This document shows positions 9,381 through 15,871 of a stretch of 64,000 nt of DNA, one piece after another. The translations under genes were made by a program, and so were the position numbers. The stretch lies in NCBI RefSeq assembly GCF_010501075.1, contig NZ_QVMN01000008.1, positions 91,541 through 155,540 of the forward strand. The letters run 5' to 3'. The stretch comes from Dysgonomonas sp. 25 (GTDB lineage: Bacteria > Bacteroidota > Bacteroidia > Bacteroidales > Dysgonomonadaceae). Each line of letters opens with the position of its first letter. Position 1 is the first letter of the stretch. The notes beneath the pieces are model-generated. The model was not told the origin of the DNA. It made no database searches and worked only from the letters and a program-made list of their open reading frames with translations.

Positions 9381-9716
9381 TTATTTCTTCAACAGGTTCT
9401 CGATATTCTCGATATAATCGAGCGAATCGTCGATGTAGAAAGCCAATTCAGGAATTACCCGAAGTTGTTTTCCTGTTTTCTGTCCCAAAGCAAAACGGAT
9501 GCCTTTGGTGTTCGTTTTAATGTTCTTGAGCAGTTCCTCCCCTTTATCCGAAGGGAAAATGCTCAGATATACCTTTGCCAGTCCGAGGTCGGGGCTGACA
9601 CGCACCGTACTCACGGTTATCAGCACACCCTGCATCTGGCGGGTATCGCGTTGAAATATCTCACTCAGTTCTTTCTGGATGAGGCGGTTTATTTTTTGTT
9701 GTCTGGTCGATTCCAT
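9381..9716 (-). CDS. rbfA: Ribosome-binding factor A
   Basis: This 111-residue protein is RbfA, a KH-fold factor that binds immature 30S subunits and helps 16S rRNA 5'-end maturation and cold adaptation. Family features are the N-terminal RLIQKELSEIFQR helix, the VRVSPDLGLAKVYLS strand region and the C-terminal LAFYIDDSLDYIENI. Length is typical. A -7-like box, TACCTTTG, lies 23 bp before the ATG, and the LolC/E-like permease follows 20 bp downstream. Confidence 0.93.
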   Translation of the reverse strand: MESTRQQKINRLIQKELSEIFQRDTRQMQGVLITVSTVRVSPDLGLAKVYLSIFPSDKGEELLKNIKTNTKGIRFALGQKTGKQLRVIPELAFYIDDSLDYIENIENLLKK

Positions 9717-9738
9717 GTTTTTATTCTAAATGATGATG

Positions 9739-9746
9739 CAAAGGTA
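9739..9746 (-). promoter_or_regulatory. Candidate -7 box of the rbfA-permease operon
   Basis: On the minus strand this reads TACCTTTG, matching TAnnTTTG, just before the rbfA ATG at 9716. No clear -33 TTTG is present at 19-21 bp. Confidence 0.4.
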
Positions 9747-9858
9747 AAGACTTTCTGCCATTTATCGTTATATTGTTGAACTGATAAAAAGAAAAATCGT
9801 TTTTTTGTTTATTTTTGTCATAATTAAAATACAACACACAACTCTAATAAACATCGCT

Positions 9859-10401
9859 ATGCTGGAATTAAATTACACGTTAGACAAAGACGATTACATA
9901 CAGTTTCAACTGTATATTTTTTCAATAAGCCCTATAATGAAGAAGCAAAGGCGCACCGGACGCTTCATCTTATTGGGGATACTGCTCATACTTGGAATCC
10001 TTTTTATCCCATTCAATCCATTCATTAGCTATTACTTCTGGGGTATGGCTGTTTTGGCTTTTCTTTTGTTCCCGCTATATTCCCGTTGGTTCTATAAACG
10101 TACACTTCGGAAAAACACCGAACGGAACTATGATTCTGAAAACTCAACAATTTCATTTAAAATAAGTGATGAGACAATAGAATCGTCTAACAAAATCGGG
10201 CATACGACTATGTATTTGAAGGAATTGTTGAGTATTATCGAACTTGCAGATTACTTTTACATCCAACAAAGTAAGCAAGTGTATTACATCATTCCTAAAA
10301 AGAAAATAGCGGATCCGGAAGGTTTCAAATCGCACTTGCTTAACTGTTCCAGAGCCTTGCAAATACCTTATCTTCTGGAATTGGATTGGAAGTGGAGATA
10401 A
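9859..10401 (+). CDS. Small membrane protein with YcxB-like C-terminal domain
   Basis: This 180-residue protein has an N-terminal strand region (MLELNYTLDKDDYIQFQLY), then two adjacent membrane helices at about 38-75 (FILLGILLILGILFIPF and a second helix ending YSRWF), then a soluble domain with ISFKISDETIESSN, HTTMYLKELLSI and YYIIPKKKIAD. That order is the layout of YcxB-like proteins, whose function is unknown. An in-frame TTG at 9805 would add 18 residues, but the ATG at 9859 starts at the conserved N-terminal motif. No partner gene is on this strand nearby. Confidence 0.7.
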   Translation: MLELNYTLDKDDYIQFQLYIFSISPIMKKQRRTGRFILLGILLILGILFIPFNPFISYYFWGMAVLAFLLFPLYSRWFYKRTLRKNTERNYDSENSTISFKISDETIESSNKIGHTTMYLKELLSIIELADYFYIQQSKQVYYIIPKKKIADPEGFKSHLLNCSRALQIPYLLELDWKWR

Positions 10402-10488
10402 TGCTATTCGGCATCATCTCTTCCTCCTTTTACCAGACAAAGTTTAGATTGTCTTATCTTTACTATCTGCTTCTCTAAGCAAAAACTA

Positions 10489-10528
10489 TACAAACTTGAC
10501 ATATTTGACGCGCTACAGTGTTTTTTAC
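10489..10528. repeat. 40 bp dispersed intergenic repeat, copy 1
   Basis: This segment begins TACAAACTTGAC and ends TACAGTGTTTTTTAC. It matches 46376-46415 at about 35 of 40 positions by eye. Both copies are intergenic and both are followed by further repeat-like sequence. Confidence 0.6.
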
Positions 10529-10637
10529 TTGTCATTTTTCTGTCATGCAGAGCTTTCGGCGAAGCATCCCGACCTGACTGTGAACAGCGCAAAGCGCAAC
10601 GAGATCCCTCACTGCGTTTCGTGATGACAAAAAACAC
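10518..10637. repeat. Imperfect inverted-repeat element
   Basis: The left end (GTGTTTTTTACTTGTCAT) and the right end (ATGACAAAAAACAC) are inverted copies apart from a 4-base insertion. The interior, with GAAGCATCCCGACC and GAGATCCCTCACTGCG, resembles short interspersed intergenic repeats seen in several Bacteroidetes. It could form a long hairpin. Confidence 0.5.
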
Positions 10638-10696
10638 AGGGAAACAGTCCTCGCAGAATATTCCCCTGTATAGATAATTTATCTGATAACTGCTAA

Positions 10697-12040
10697 TTAG
10701 TCTTTCTTGCAGCGGATGGAGATCAAAGCGTCGCGACCGGTTACATGTCGAACTATCTGTGCGCTGTTATACTCCGTAACCTGAAACCTTGCTTGGTTTC
10801 CAACATAACTACTGGCCGACCAAAAGTATCCATAGCCGCCATAGAGGTTGAACCCATTGTAGATGACACCAGCAAGATAAGCGTCAAATCCACCTTGCGC
10901 CGAGGATTTACTGATACCTGCGGTAGGTTGACTGTTGACTTCCGTGATGCTTTTCATCGCAGCACCGAGAGTAGAGTGAGAGCTATCATCATAGCCAAGC
11001 AAAGGGCTGCCGATATCAGCGGTAGTACTAAAGAGACTTGTTTTAAGGATAATGCCATTTTTCAGATCTGTCCATTCCTGATCGCTTGGCAAGTGCCAGT
11101 CTTGCGGACAAAGACCGCGGATACGAACGTCGTCATCGTAGCTTCCGCCTTGTAGCACATTCCCTGGGTCAGGTGTTTGTCCTGCTCCGTTACCCATATT
11201 GATAGCGGCTGCCCAGTTGTACAATAGTCCGTGCGCGCGCGTGACAGTAGCCTGATTGCCAGGGATAAAATAATAAGGGGAAGTATAGCTACTTGCTGAA
11301 GACTTGGTTATATTGCCCCCAGTGGGTAAGGTAGTTACTCGTAGGTGTTCAGTAGTCCAAACCCCGTCGACGAAAGTACGTTCTGTTTCTGTTTCAGTGC
11401 CTTCGTTTACCCAACTCGGACTGGCAGCAGGATCACATTTGTAACTGCGACTTATTTTATACGTTTTTACTTGGGTTCTATATCCCACATAGAAACGAGA
11501 AGTATTATAACTATTTCCTTGATGGTCGGTTATGGCTGGCGTTTTGCTGTTTCCCAGAGCATAATTCCCTGCAGCACGCTCTGTTTCTTTATCGTCAGGC
11601 CAACCTACAGGACTATCAGGGTCGAGGTATTCGAATCCGCGTACCATAAGTTGTAATGTTTTCTGTTTCAATGGCTCGGGATAAGTGCTCAAAGGTTGCC
11701 AAGTTTCTCCGTCCCAGATATGTACACCCGGGCATACGCGATTGGAAGCTGTTTCCACTTTATTGATGTTGTATACCAACAGCCCGATGTGCTCATCCTT
11801 ATCCCATGCAGGCCCTGTTGCCCCGTTTACAGAGACTTTGAGGTCGTTTCCCGCGATGGTAAGTGAATTTAACTTCACGCGTGGTAAGCCAAGCCCTTTG
11901 TTTGTAGAGGAGCCTTGTGTCAAATCCAATAACGCCCCTTTGTTAGGTGCTTGGTCACTTCCTATTGTCACCTGTCCGTGCAGGCTAATTGTTGTGAGTA
12001 AGGCTAACAGAACGATAGCCAGTGTCAAAGTTTTTTTCAT
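10697..12040 (-). CDS. Secreted FISUMP-domain protein (Fibrobacter succinogenes major paralogous domain)
   Basis: The 447-residue protein has a signal peptide (ends near LHGQ, residue 23), an N-terminal region with GSSTNKGLGLPRVKL and GLLVYN typical of Bacteroidetes surface proteins, and a C-terminal FISUMP domain: LLYNWAAAINM, RGLCPQDWHLPSDQEW, and a final YFWSASSY to SIRCKKD. FISUMP domains are abundant, fast-evolving extracellular domains of unknown function, related in pattern to C-type-lectin-like folds. Several cysteines (CPGVHIW, RGLCPQ, IRCKK) may form disulfides. About 1 kb of repeat-rich DNA lies upstream, so its promoter is uncertain. Confidence 0.82.
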   Translation of the reverse strand: MKKTLTLAIVLLALLTTISLHGQVTIGSDQAPNKGALLDLTQGSSTNKGLGLPRVKLNSLTIAGNDLKVSVNGATGPAWDKDEHIGLLVYNINKVETASNRVCPGVHIWDGETWQPLSTYPEPLKQKTLQLMVRGFEYLDPDSPVGWPDDKETERAAGNYALGNSKTPAITDHQGNSYNTSRFYVGYRTQVKTYKISRSYKCDPAASPSWVNEGTETETERTFVDGVWTTEHLRVTTLPTGGNITKSSASSYTSPYYFIPGNQATVTRAHGLLYNWAAAINMGNGAGQTPDPGNVLQGGSYDDDVRIRGLCPQDWHLPSDQEWTDLKNGIILKTSLFSTTADIGSPLLGYDDSSHSTLGAAMKSITEVNSQPTAGISKSSAQGGFDAYLAGVIYNGFNLYGGYGYFWSASSYVGNQARFQVTEYNSAQIVRHVTGRDALISIRCKKD

Positions 12041-12127
12041 AAGAAATAATAATTAGTAAATATGATAATGAGATAATGTGCTGATATATAGCTTTTAGCC
12101 ATTAGTTGATAGCTATTAGCTTTGCCA

Positions 12128-12215
12128 TCCCGAGTAGATACAAGGGAGCTCGTTCGGTTTTTGTGTAGGGGCAGACCTGTGTGTCTGCCCGATATTCTGG
12201 TTTGCGGGCGCACAC
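12128..12215. repeat. Direct repeat, copy A
   Basis: About 88 bp matching 12402-12488. Shared pieces in order are CGAG/CGGG-TAGATAC, AGGGA-CTCGTT, TGTAGGGG, a GGCAGAC/GTCTGCC-type hairpin and GGTTTGCGGGCGCACAC. The hairpin bases differ between copies while pairing is kept (GGCAGAC here, GGGGCAA in copy B). Confidence 0.6.
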
Positions 12216-12336
12216 ATACATGTATATTCTTTTTAATTGCCTCCAGTTTTAAGTGGAGGAACAAGAAGGACAGGAAACAAAGGGCTTTAGCCAAATATCT
12301 TTTGACTAAAGTCATCTTCTGAAAGATGCAATCATA

Positions 12337-12358
12337 CCCACGCCTTAAAAGGCGTGGC
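12337..12358. repeat. Perfect palindrome CCACGCCTT-AAGGCGTGG
   Basis: A 9+9 bp inverted repeat with a very short loop, part of a longer phrase about ACTAAAGTC and AAAAGGCGTGGC that recurs in Bacteroidetes intergenic DNA. It stands between direct repeat copies A and B. Confidence 0.55.
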
Positions 12359-12401
12359 AACATTAGACTAATAACTATTAACTGCCTGCTGATAACTTTG
12401 T

Positions 12402-12488
12402 CACCCCGGGTAGATACGAGGGATCTCGTTAAAGCTTTGTAGGGGGCAATCAACATTGCCCCGTATATATCGGTTTGCGGGCGCACAC
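12402..12488. repeat. Direct repeat, copy B
   Basis: Second copy of the segment at 12128-12215, followed by its own extra inverted repeat (GGGCGCAC...GTGCGCCC, about 12479-12501). The inner hairpin is GGGGCAA/TTGCCCC. Confidence 0.6.
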
Positions 12489-12540
12489 GCAGGTGCGCCC
12501 CTACATGGGTTCTATTGTTGATAGAAGAGGATGATATACT

Positions 12541-12630
12541 TCCACCTTCGGGGGATTGAGGGGGCCCGCTGTTAACTGAAAGACAGCCCCTCGCTCCCCC
12601 TCTTTTAGAGGGGGCTGGGGGGAGGTAGGT
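12541..12630. repeat. GC-rich hairpin-ended intergenic element
   Basis: The segment starts TCCACCTTCGGGGGATTGAG and ends in an inverted repeat, CCCCCTC-TTTTA-GAGGGGG, followed by CTGGGGGGAGG. The style matches the spacer elements within the nuo operon (33380-33486, 34022-34143, 36307-36423): C-rich at one side, G-rich at the other, with a small hairpin. Confidence 0.5.
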
Positions 12631-12684
12631 ACGGCTATCGCAGCCCGGAATACCCCTGACATTAACACAAGCATATTTTTTAGT

Positions 12685-12805
12685 AGACGAGTTACAAGTT
12701 ACGAGTGACGAGTAGGGGCAAAGCCGTACAGCAGTTCGCAAGTTATCTCTTGTAACTCGTAACTGTGCGAAGCACGAAGTAACTGCCCGTAGGGCGAAGT
12801 AACTT
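12685..12805. repeat. GTAACT-hairpin repeat, copy 1 (two hairpins)
   Basis: The core reads CTTGTAACTCGTAACT, hairpin GTGCGAAGCAC (12765-12775), GAAGTAACT, hairpin GCCCGTAGGGC (12785-12795), GAAGTAACTT. The upstream part carries the inverse words (GAGTTACAAGTTACGAG). Related copies lie at 15827-15870 and 46473-46516. Confidence 0.65.
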
Positions 12806-12862
12806 TTCTTTGAAAATTCTTCTCTAAAACCTTGGATTAATCCGAAATATTTATTATATTTC

Positions 12863-12888
12863 GTGTGTGTGTGTGTGTGTGTGTGTGT
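12863..12888. repeat. (GT)13 dinucleotide tract
   Basis: Thirteen uninterrupted GT units in non-coding DNA, about 820 bp upstream of the FISUMP gene start and 190 bp beyond the 3' end of the O-methyltransferase gene. Such tracts change length by slippage. Confidence 0.95.
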
Positions 12889-13078
12889 AAGATAAGGCGG
12901 TTAACTTATCTGATGTATAATAAGTTAAGGCTATTTCTGATATTGTTTTTCTTGTCCTTTTCACTGGAATGATACTGTTACTGATAAGCAAAGGAACGCA
13001 TTTTCTTTAAATAATACAAATTTTCAGCAGGAGTTTAGGCGTTTAAAAAATAAATTTCCAAGCAATCTTTCCAGATTT

Positions 13079-13723
13079 TCATTTCTTCCAAATCATTGTC
13101 AAGCCATCGCGTAAGGGGACAATAACCTTTTCTACCCGTTCGTCTTTGGCTATCATATCGTTGAATGCCTGTATGCCGATTGTCTGTTTATCCCCCTGCT
13201 TGGGCGTTTCGAGGACTTTTCCGTCCCAGAGCGTATTGTCCGCAAGGATTAGCCCGCCCGGGCGAACCTTATCGAATATCAGGTCATAATATTCGATATA
13301 TGTCCGTTTGTTGGCATCGATAAAGACCAGATCGAACATGCAATCAAGTGTCGGGATAATCTCCATCGCATCCCCCAGATGAAGGTGTATCTTATCGTTC
13401 AGCTTCGTCTGATGCAGGTATTTCATGATGAAATCTTCCAGTTCATCATTCACCTCGATGGTGTGTATCTCGGCATCATCTGCAGCCCCTTCCGCCAGAC
13501 AAAGCGTTGCATAAGCCGTATAGGTGCCGATTTCGAGGATATATTTCGGTTGCATCATCCGGCAGAACATTTTTAGTAACCGTCCCTGCAAATGCCCCGA
13601 TAGCATGCGCGGGCGCATCAGGTTGACATGGGCGTCGCGGTTGAGCGCTTTCAGGAGGTCGCCCTCTTCGTCGATATGGTCGAGGATATATTGCTCTATG
13701 GCTTCGTCGTGTTCCAAACTCAT
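13079..13723 (-). CDS. SAM-dependent O-methyltransferase (caffeoyl-CoA/catechol type)
   Basis: The 214-residue protein has the class I methyltransferase fold of the O-methyltransferase family 3. ILEIGTYTAYATLCLA is the SAM-binding motif I, HTIEVNDE motif II, and DLVFIDANKRTYIEYYD with the later ILADNTLWDGKV carry the metal- and substrate-binding acidic residues. Relatives methylate catechol-like hydroxyls or tRNA hydroxyuridine (TrmR); the substrate here is unknown. It is a single gene, divergent from galM. Confidence 0.85.
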   Translation of the reverse strand: MSLEHDEAIEQYILDHIDEEGDLLKALNRDAHVNLMRPRMLSGHLQGRLLKMFCRMMQPKYILEIGTYTAYATLCLAEGAADDAEIHTIEVNDELEDFIMKYLHQTKLNDKIHLHLGDAMEIIPTLDCMFDLVFIDANKRTYIEYYDLIFDKVRPGGLILADNTLWDGKVLETPKQGDKQTIGIQAFNDMIAKDERVEKVIVPLRDGLTMIWKK

Positions 13724-13817
13724 TGTTTACAATTCTTTTATTATTCGAAGATACAACCTTTTAACAAAATCCCTATATTTACATTTCAAAAAAAACTAAA
13801 CCAAAAATAGAAATACC

Positions 13818-14879
13818 ATGACAAAATCAGGACTCAATCCGGCAGACTTCACCGGAAAAGTAGACGGAAAGGATGTTCAGCTATACATCCTCACAAACAA
13901 CAAGGGCGCGGAAGTGACAGTACTCAACTATGGTGCTAAAATCGTTTCGTTAATGGTTCCCGACAAAAATGGGAAACTGACCGACGTTGTACAAGGACAT
14001 CAGAACCTCGATGCTTACCTCCATTCCGAAGAACCGAGCTTCGGTGCTGTTTGCGGGCGGGTGGCCAACCGCATCGCCAAAGGTAAATTCACCCTCGAAG
14101 GGAAAGAGTATCAATTAGCTATCAATAACGGGCCTAACAGCCTTCATGGTGGTGTCAAAGGCTTCCATTTCGTAGTGTGGGATGCTAAGCAGATCGACGG
14201 GCAAACAGTGGAATTGACTTATCTGGCTAAAGACGGAGAAGAGAATTATCCGGGCAACTTGACAACAAAAGTTACTTACCATCTGACCGAAGACAACGCA
14301 CTGGATGTGAAATATGAGGCTACTACCGATAAAACAACGATTCTAAATGTAACGAACCACTCGTATTTCAATCTGTCGGGCGATGCCGATCAGGATGCGA
14401 TGGATCATGTGGTGGTGATAGATGCCAAAGAATATTTGCCGACGGACGAAACGTCTATTCCGTTAGGGAAACCGGCAACAGTTGTCGGCACGCCGTTCGA
14501 TTTCCTTTCGCCTCATACATTGGCGGAGCGAATCAATGAAGACTTCGAACAATTACGCATTGGTAAAGGATACGACCATTGCTGGGTACTGAACAAAAAA
14601 GAAGGTGAGTATGCTTTCGCGGTAGAATGTACTTCGCCTAAAACAGGTATTTGCATGACGATTCATACTTCCGAACCGGGTGTGCAGGTTTATACGGCTA
14701 ACTGGTTAGCTGGTAAGCAGGTGAACAAAAACGGGCATAAATACCCTGAGCGCAGTTCGGTTTGCTTCGAGACGCAGCACTATCCCGATGCTATCAATCA
14801 CCCCGATTATCCAACTGTGATACTGAAGCCGGGTGACAAATTCGAAAGCCGCACGACATTTGCTTTCTCTGTGAAGTAA
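13818..14879 (+). CDS. galM: Aldose 1-epimerase
   Basis: GalM interconverts the alpha and beta anomers of galactose and glucose, feeding the Leloir pathway. The 353-residue protein shows GRVANRIAKG (sugar binding), NSLHGG, TNHSYFNLSG with the catalytic histidine, and CFETQHYPDA with the catalytic glutamate. There is no signal peptide, so it is cytosolic. Length is typical. It has no co-directional neighbour and is followed by a strong bidirectional terminator. Confidence 0.93.
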   Translation: MTKSGLNPADFTGKVDGKDVQLYILTNNKGAEVTVLNYGAKIVSLMVPDKNGKLTDVVQGHQNLDAYLHSEEPSFGAVCGRVANRIAKGKFTLEGKEYQLAINNGPNSLHGGVKGFHFVVWDAKQIDGQTVELTYLAKDGEENYPGNLTTKVTYHLTEDNALDVKYEATTDKTTILNVTNHSYFNLSGDADQDAMDHVVVIDAKEYLPTDETSIPLGKPATVVGTPFDFLSPHTLAERINEDFEQLRIGKGYDHCWVLNKKEGEYAFAVECTSPKTGICMTIHTSEPGVQVYTANWLAGKQVNKNGHKYPERSSVCFETQHYPDAINHPDYPTVILKPGDKFESRTTFAFSVK

Positions 14880-14890
14880 TTAAAATAGCA

Positions 14891-14926
14891 AAAGCCTCCG
14901 AAAAATGAAAATCGGAGGCTTTCTTA
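14891..14926. terminator. Bidirectional terminator between galM and nagB
   Basis: AAAGCCTCCGA at 14891-14901 pairs with TCGGAGGCTTT at 14912-14922 around an A-rich 10-base loop. The T-rich tail on the plus strand and the A-run on the other side allow termination in both directions, fitting the convergent genes. Confidence 0.85.
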
Positions 14927-14944
14927 TTGGATATCGAGGTGGGC

Positions 14945-15757
14945 TTACTTCAATAAACTTTTCGGATCGAGGTTGTTATGCTCGATATCCTTGAAGTATT
15001 TGTAAGTACCCACTTTCAGTTCGTATGTTGCCATTTCGTCGCACACGATGATTCCTTTCGGGTGCATTTGCAGGGCGGTTATCGTCCATGCCTGACTGAT
15101 AGGGCCTTCTACCACTTGAACCAATGCGCGGGCTTTGTTGTGGCCGTTTACCATGATCAATACTTCTTTGGCATCCAGTACAGTGCCTACGCCGACAGTC
15201 AAAGCCGTTTTGGGGACTTTGTTGATGTCGTTGTCGAAGAAGCGCGAATTGGCGATTATTGTATCCTGCGTAAGCGTTTTGATACGTGTACGCGAAGCCA
15301 ATGACGAACCCGGCTCGTTGAACGCGATATGTCCGTCGGGACCTATCCCACCGAGAAATAAATCGATTCCTCCGACTGCTTTTATCTTTTCTTCGTAAGC
15401 TTCGCATTCAGCAACCAAGTCGGTAGCATTTCCGTTGAGGATATTGACGTTCTCTTTCGGGATGTCTATATGGCTGAAAAAGTTGTTCCACATGAACGAG
15501 TGATAGCTTTCGGGATGATTTTCGGGCAATCCTACATATTCATCCATATTGAAAGTGATCACGTTTTTGAACGAAATACGTCCTTCTTTATAGTGGTTTA
15601 CCAAGCAGCTGTACATGCCCAGCGGCGAAGAGCCTGTAGGTAATCCCAGTACAAAAGGTTTGTTGCTTTTGGCTTGAGCCTCTTTTATTTTCGACACCAC
15701 ATAGTTGGCCGCCCATTGCGAGAGCAGATTGTAGTCGGATTGAATGATTAATCTCAT
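14945..15757 (-). CDS. nagB: Glucosamine-6-phosphate deaminase
   Basis: NagB converts glucosamine-6-phosphate to fructose-6-phosphate and ammonia, linking amino sugars to glycolysis. The 270-residue protein has [12 protein letters not shown] (phosphate binding), [11 protein letters not shown] with the catalytic Asp, and [16 protein letters not shown] with the Asp-His-Glu relay residues. All catalytic residues are present, in contrast to the related domain in the neighbouring fusion protein. It is the last gene of a three-gene amino-sugar cluster; a GTAACT-hairpin repeat occupies the spacer before it. Confidence 0.95.
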   Translation of the reverse strand: MRLIIQSDYNLLSQWAANYVVSKIKEAQAKSNKPFVLGLPTGSSPLGMYSCLVNHYKEGRISFKNVITFNMDEYVGLPENHPESYHSFMWNNFFSHIDIPKENVNILNGNATDLVAECEAYEEKIKAVGGIDLFLGGIGPDGHIAFNEPGSSLASRTRIKTLTQDTIIANSRFFDNDINKVPKTALTVGVGTVLDAKEVLIMVNGHNKARALVQVVEGPISQAWTITALQMHPKGIIVCDEMATYELKVGTYKYFKDIEHNNLDPKSLLK

Positions 15758-15826
15758 GGTTCGGTTTTGTTTTTATAAATATTATATTTGTCTCCTCCAA
15801 CTATCCCACAGGGAGAGGAGGTTTTT

Positions 15827-15870
15827 CTTGTAACTTGTAACTGTGCGGAAGCACGAAGTAACTTGTAACT
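15827..15870. repeat. GTAACT-hairpin repeat, copy 2
   Basis: CTTGTAACTTGTAACT, hairpin GTGCGGAAGCAC (15843-15854), then GAAGTAACTTGTAACT. It lies between nagB and the NagB-like/PIG-L gene and stops just at the end of the latter. Confidence 0.65.
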
Positions 15871-15871
15871 A

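Larger units (their letters stand above)
10402..10696. other. Intergenic spacer with dispersed repeats, no gene
   Basis: This 295 bp spacer separates two convergent genes. It holds a 40 bp dispersed repeat (10489-10528) and a 120 bp segment with inverted ends (10518-10637). A 77-codon open frame on the minus strand here is composed of repeat sequence and is not credible as a gene. Confidence 0.6.
12041..13078. other. Repeat-packed non-coding region
   Basis: This is 1,038 bp without a credible gene. A 234-codon minus-strand frame here runs through repeats and has no protein-like character. The region holds two direct copies of an ~87 bp segment, a CCACGCCTT/AAGGCGTGG palindrome, a GC-rich hairpin-ended element, a GTAACT-hairpin repeat and a (GT)13 tract, with short TTAGC/TTAACT-rich stretches between them. 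The last ~190 bp before 13078 are AT-rich and show nothing clear. Confidence 0.7.

Noticed and set aside
10404-10637. 77-codon minus-strand frame
   Set aside because: Its sequence consists of dispersed repeat and inverted-repeat DNA.
12037-12741. 234-codon minus-strand frame
   Set aside because: It runs through several repeats, has low-complexity proline/serine stretches and no family features; the non-coding repeat explanation is better.
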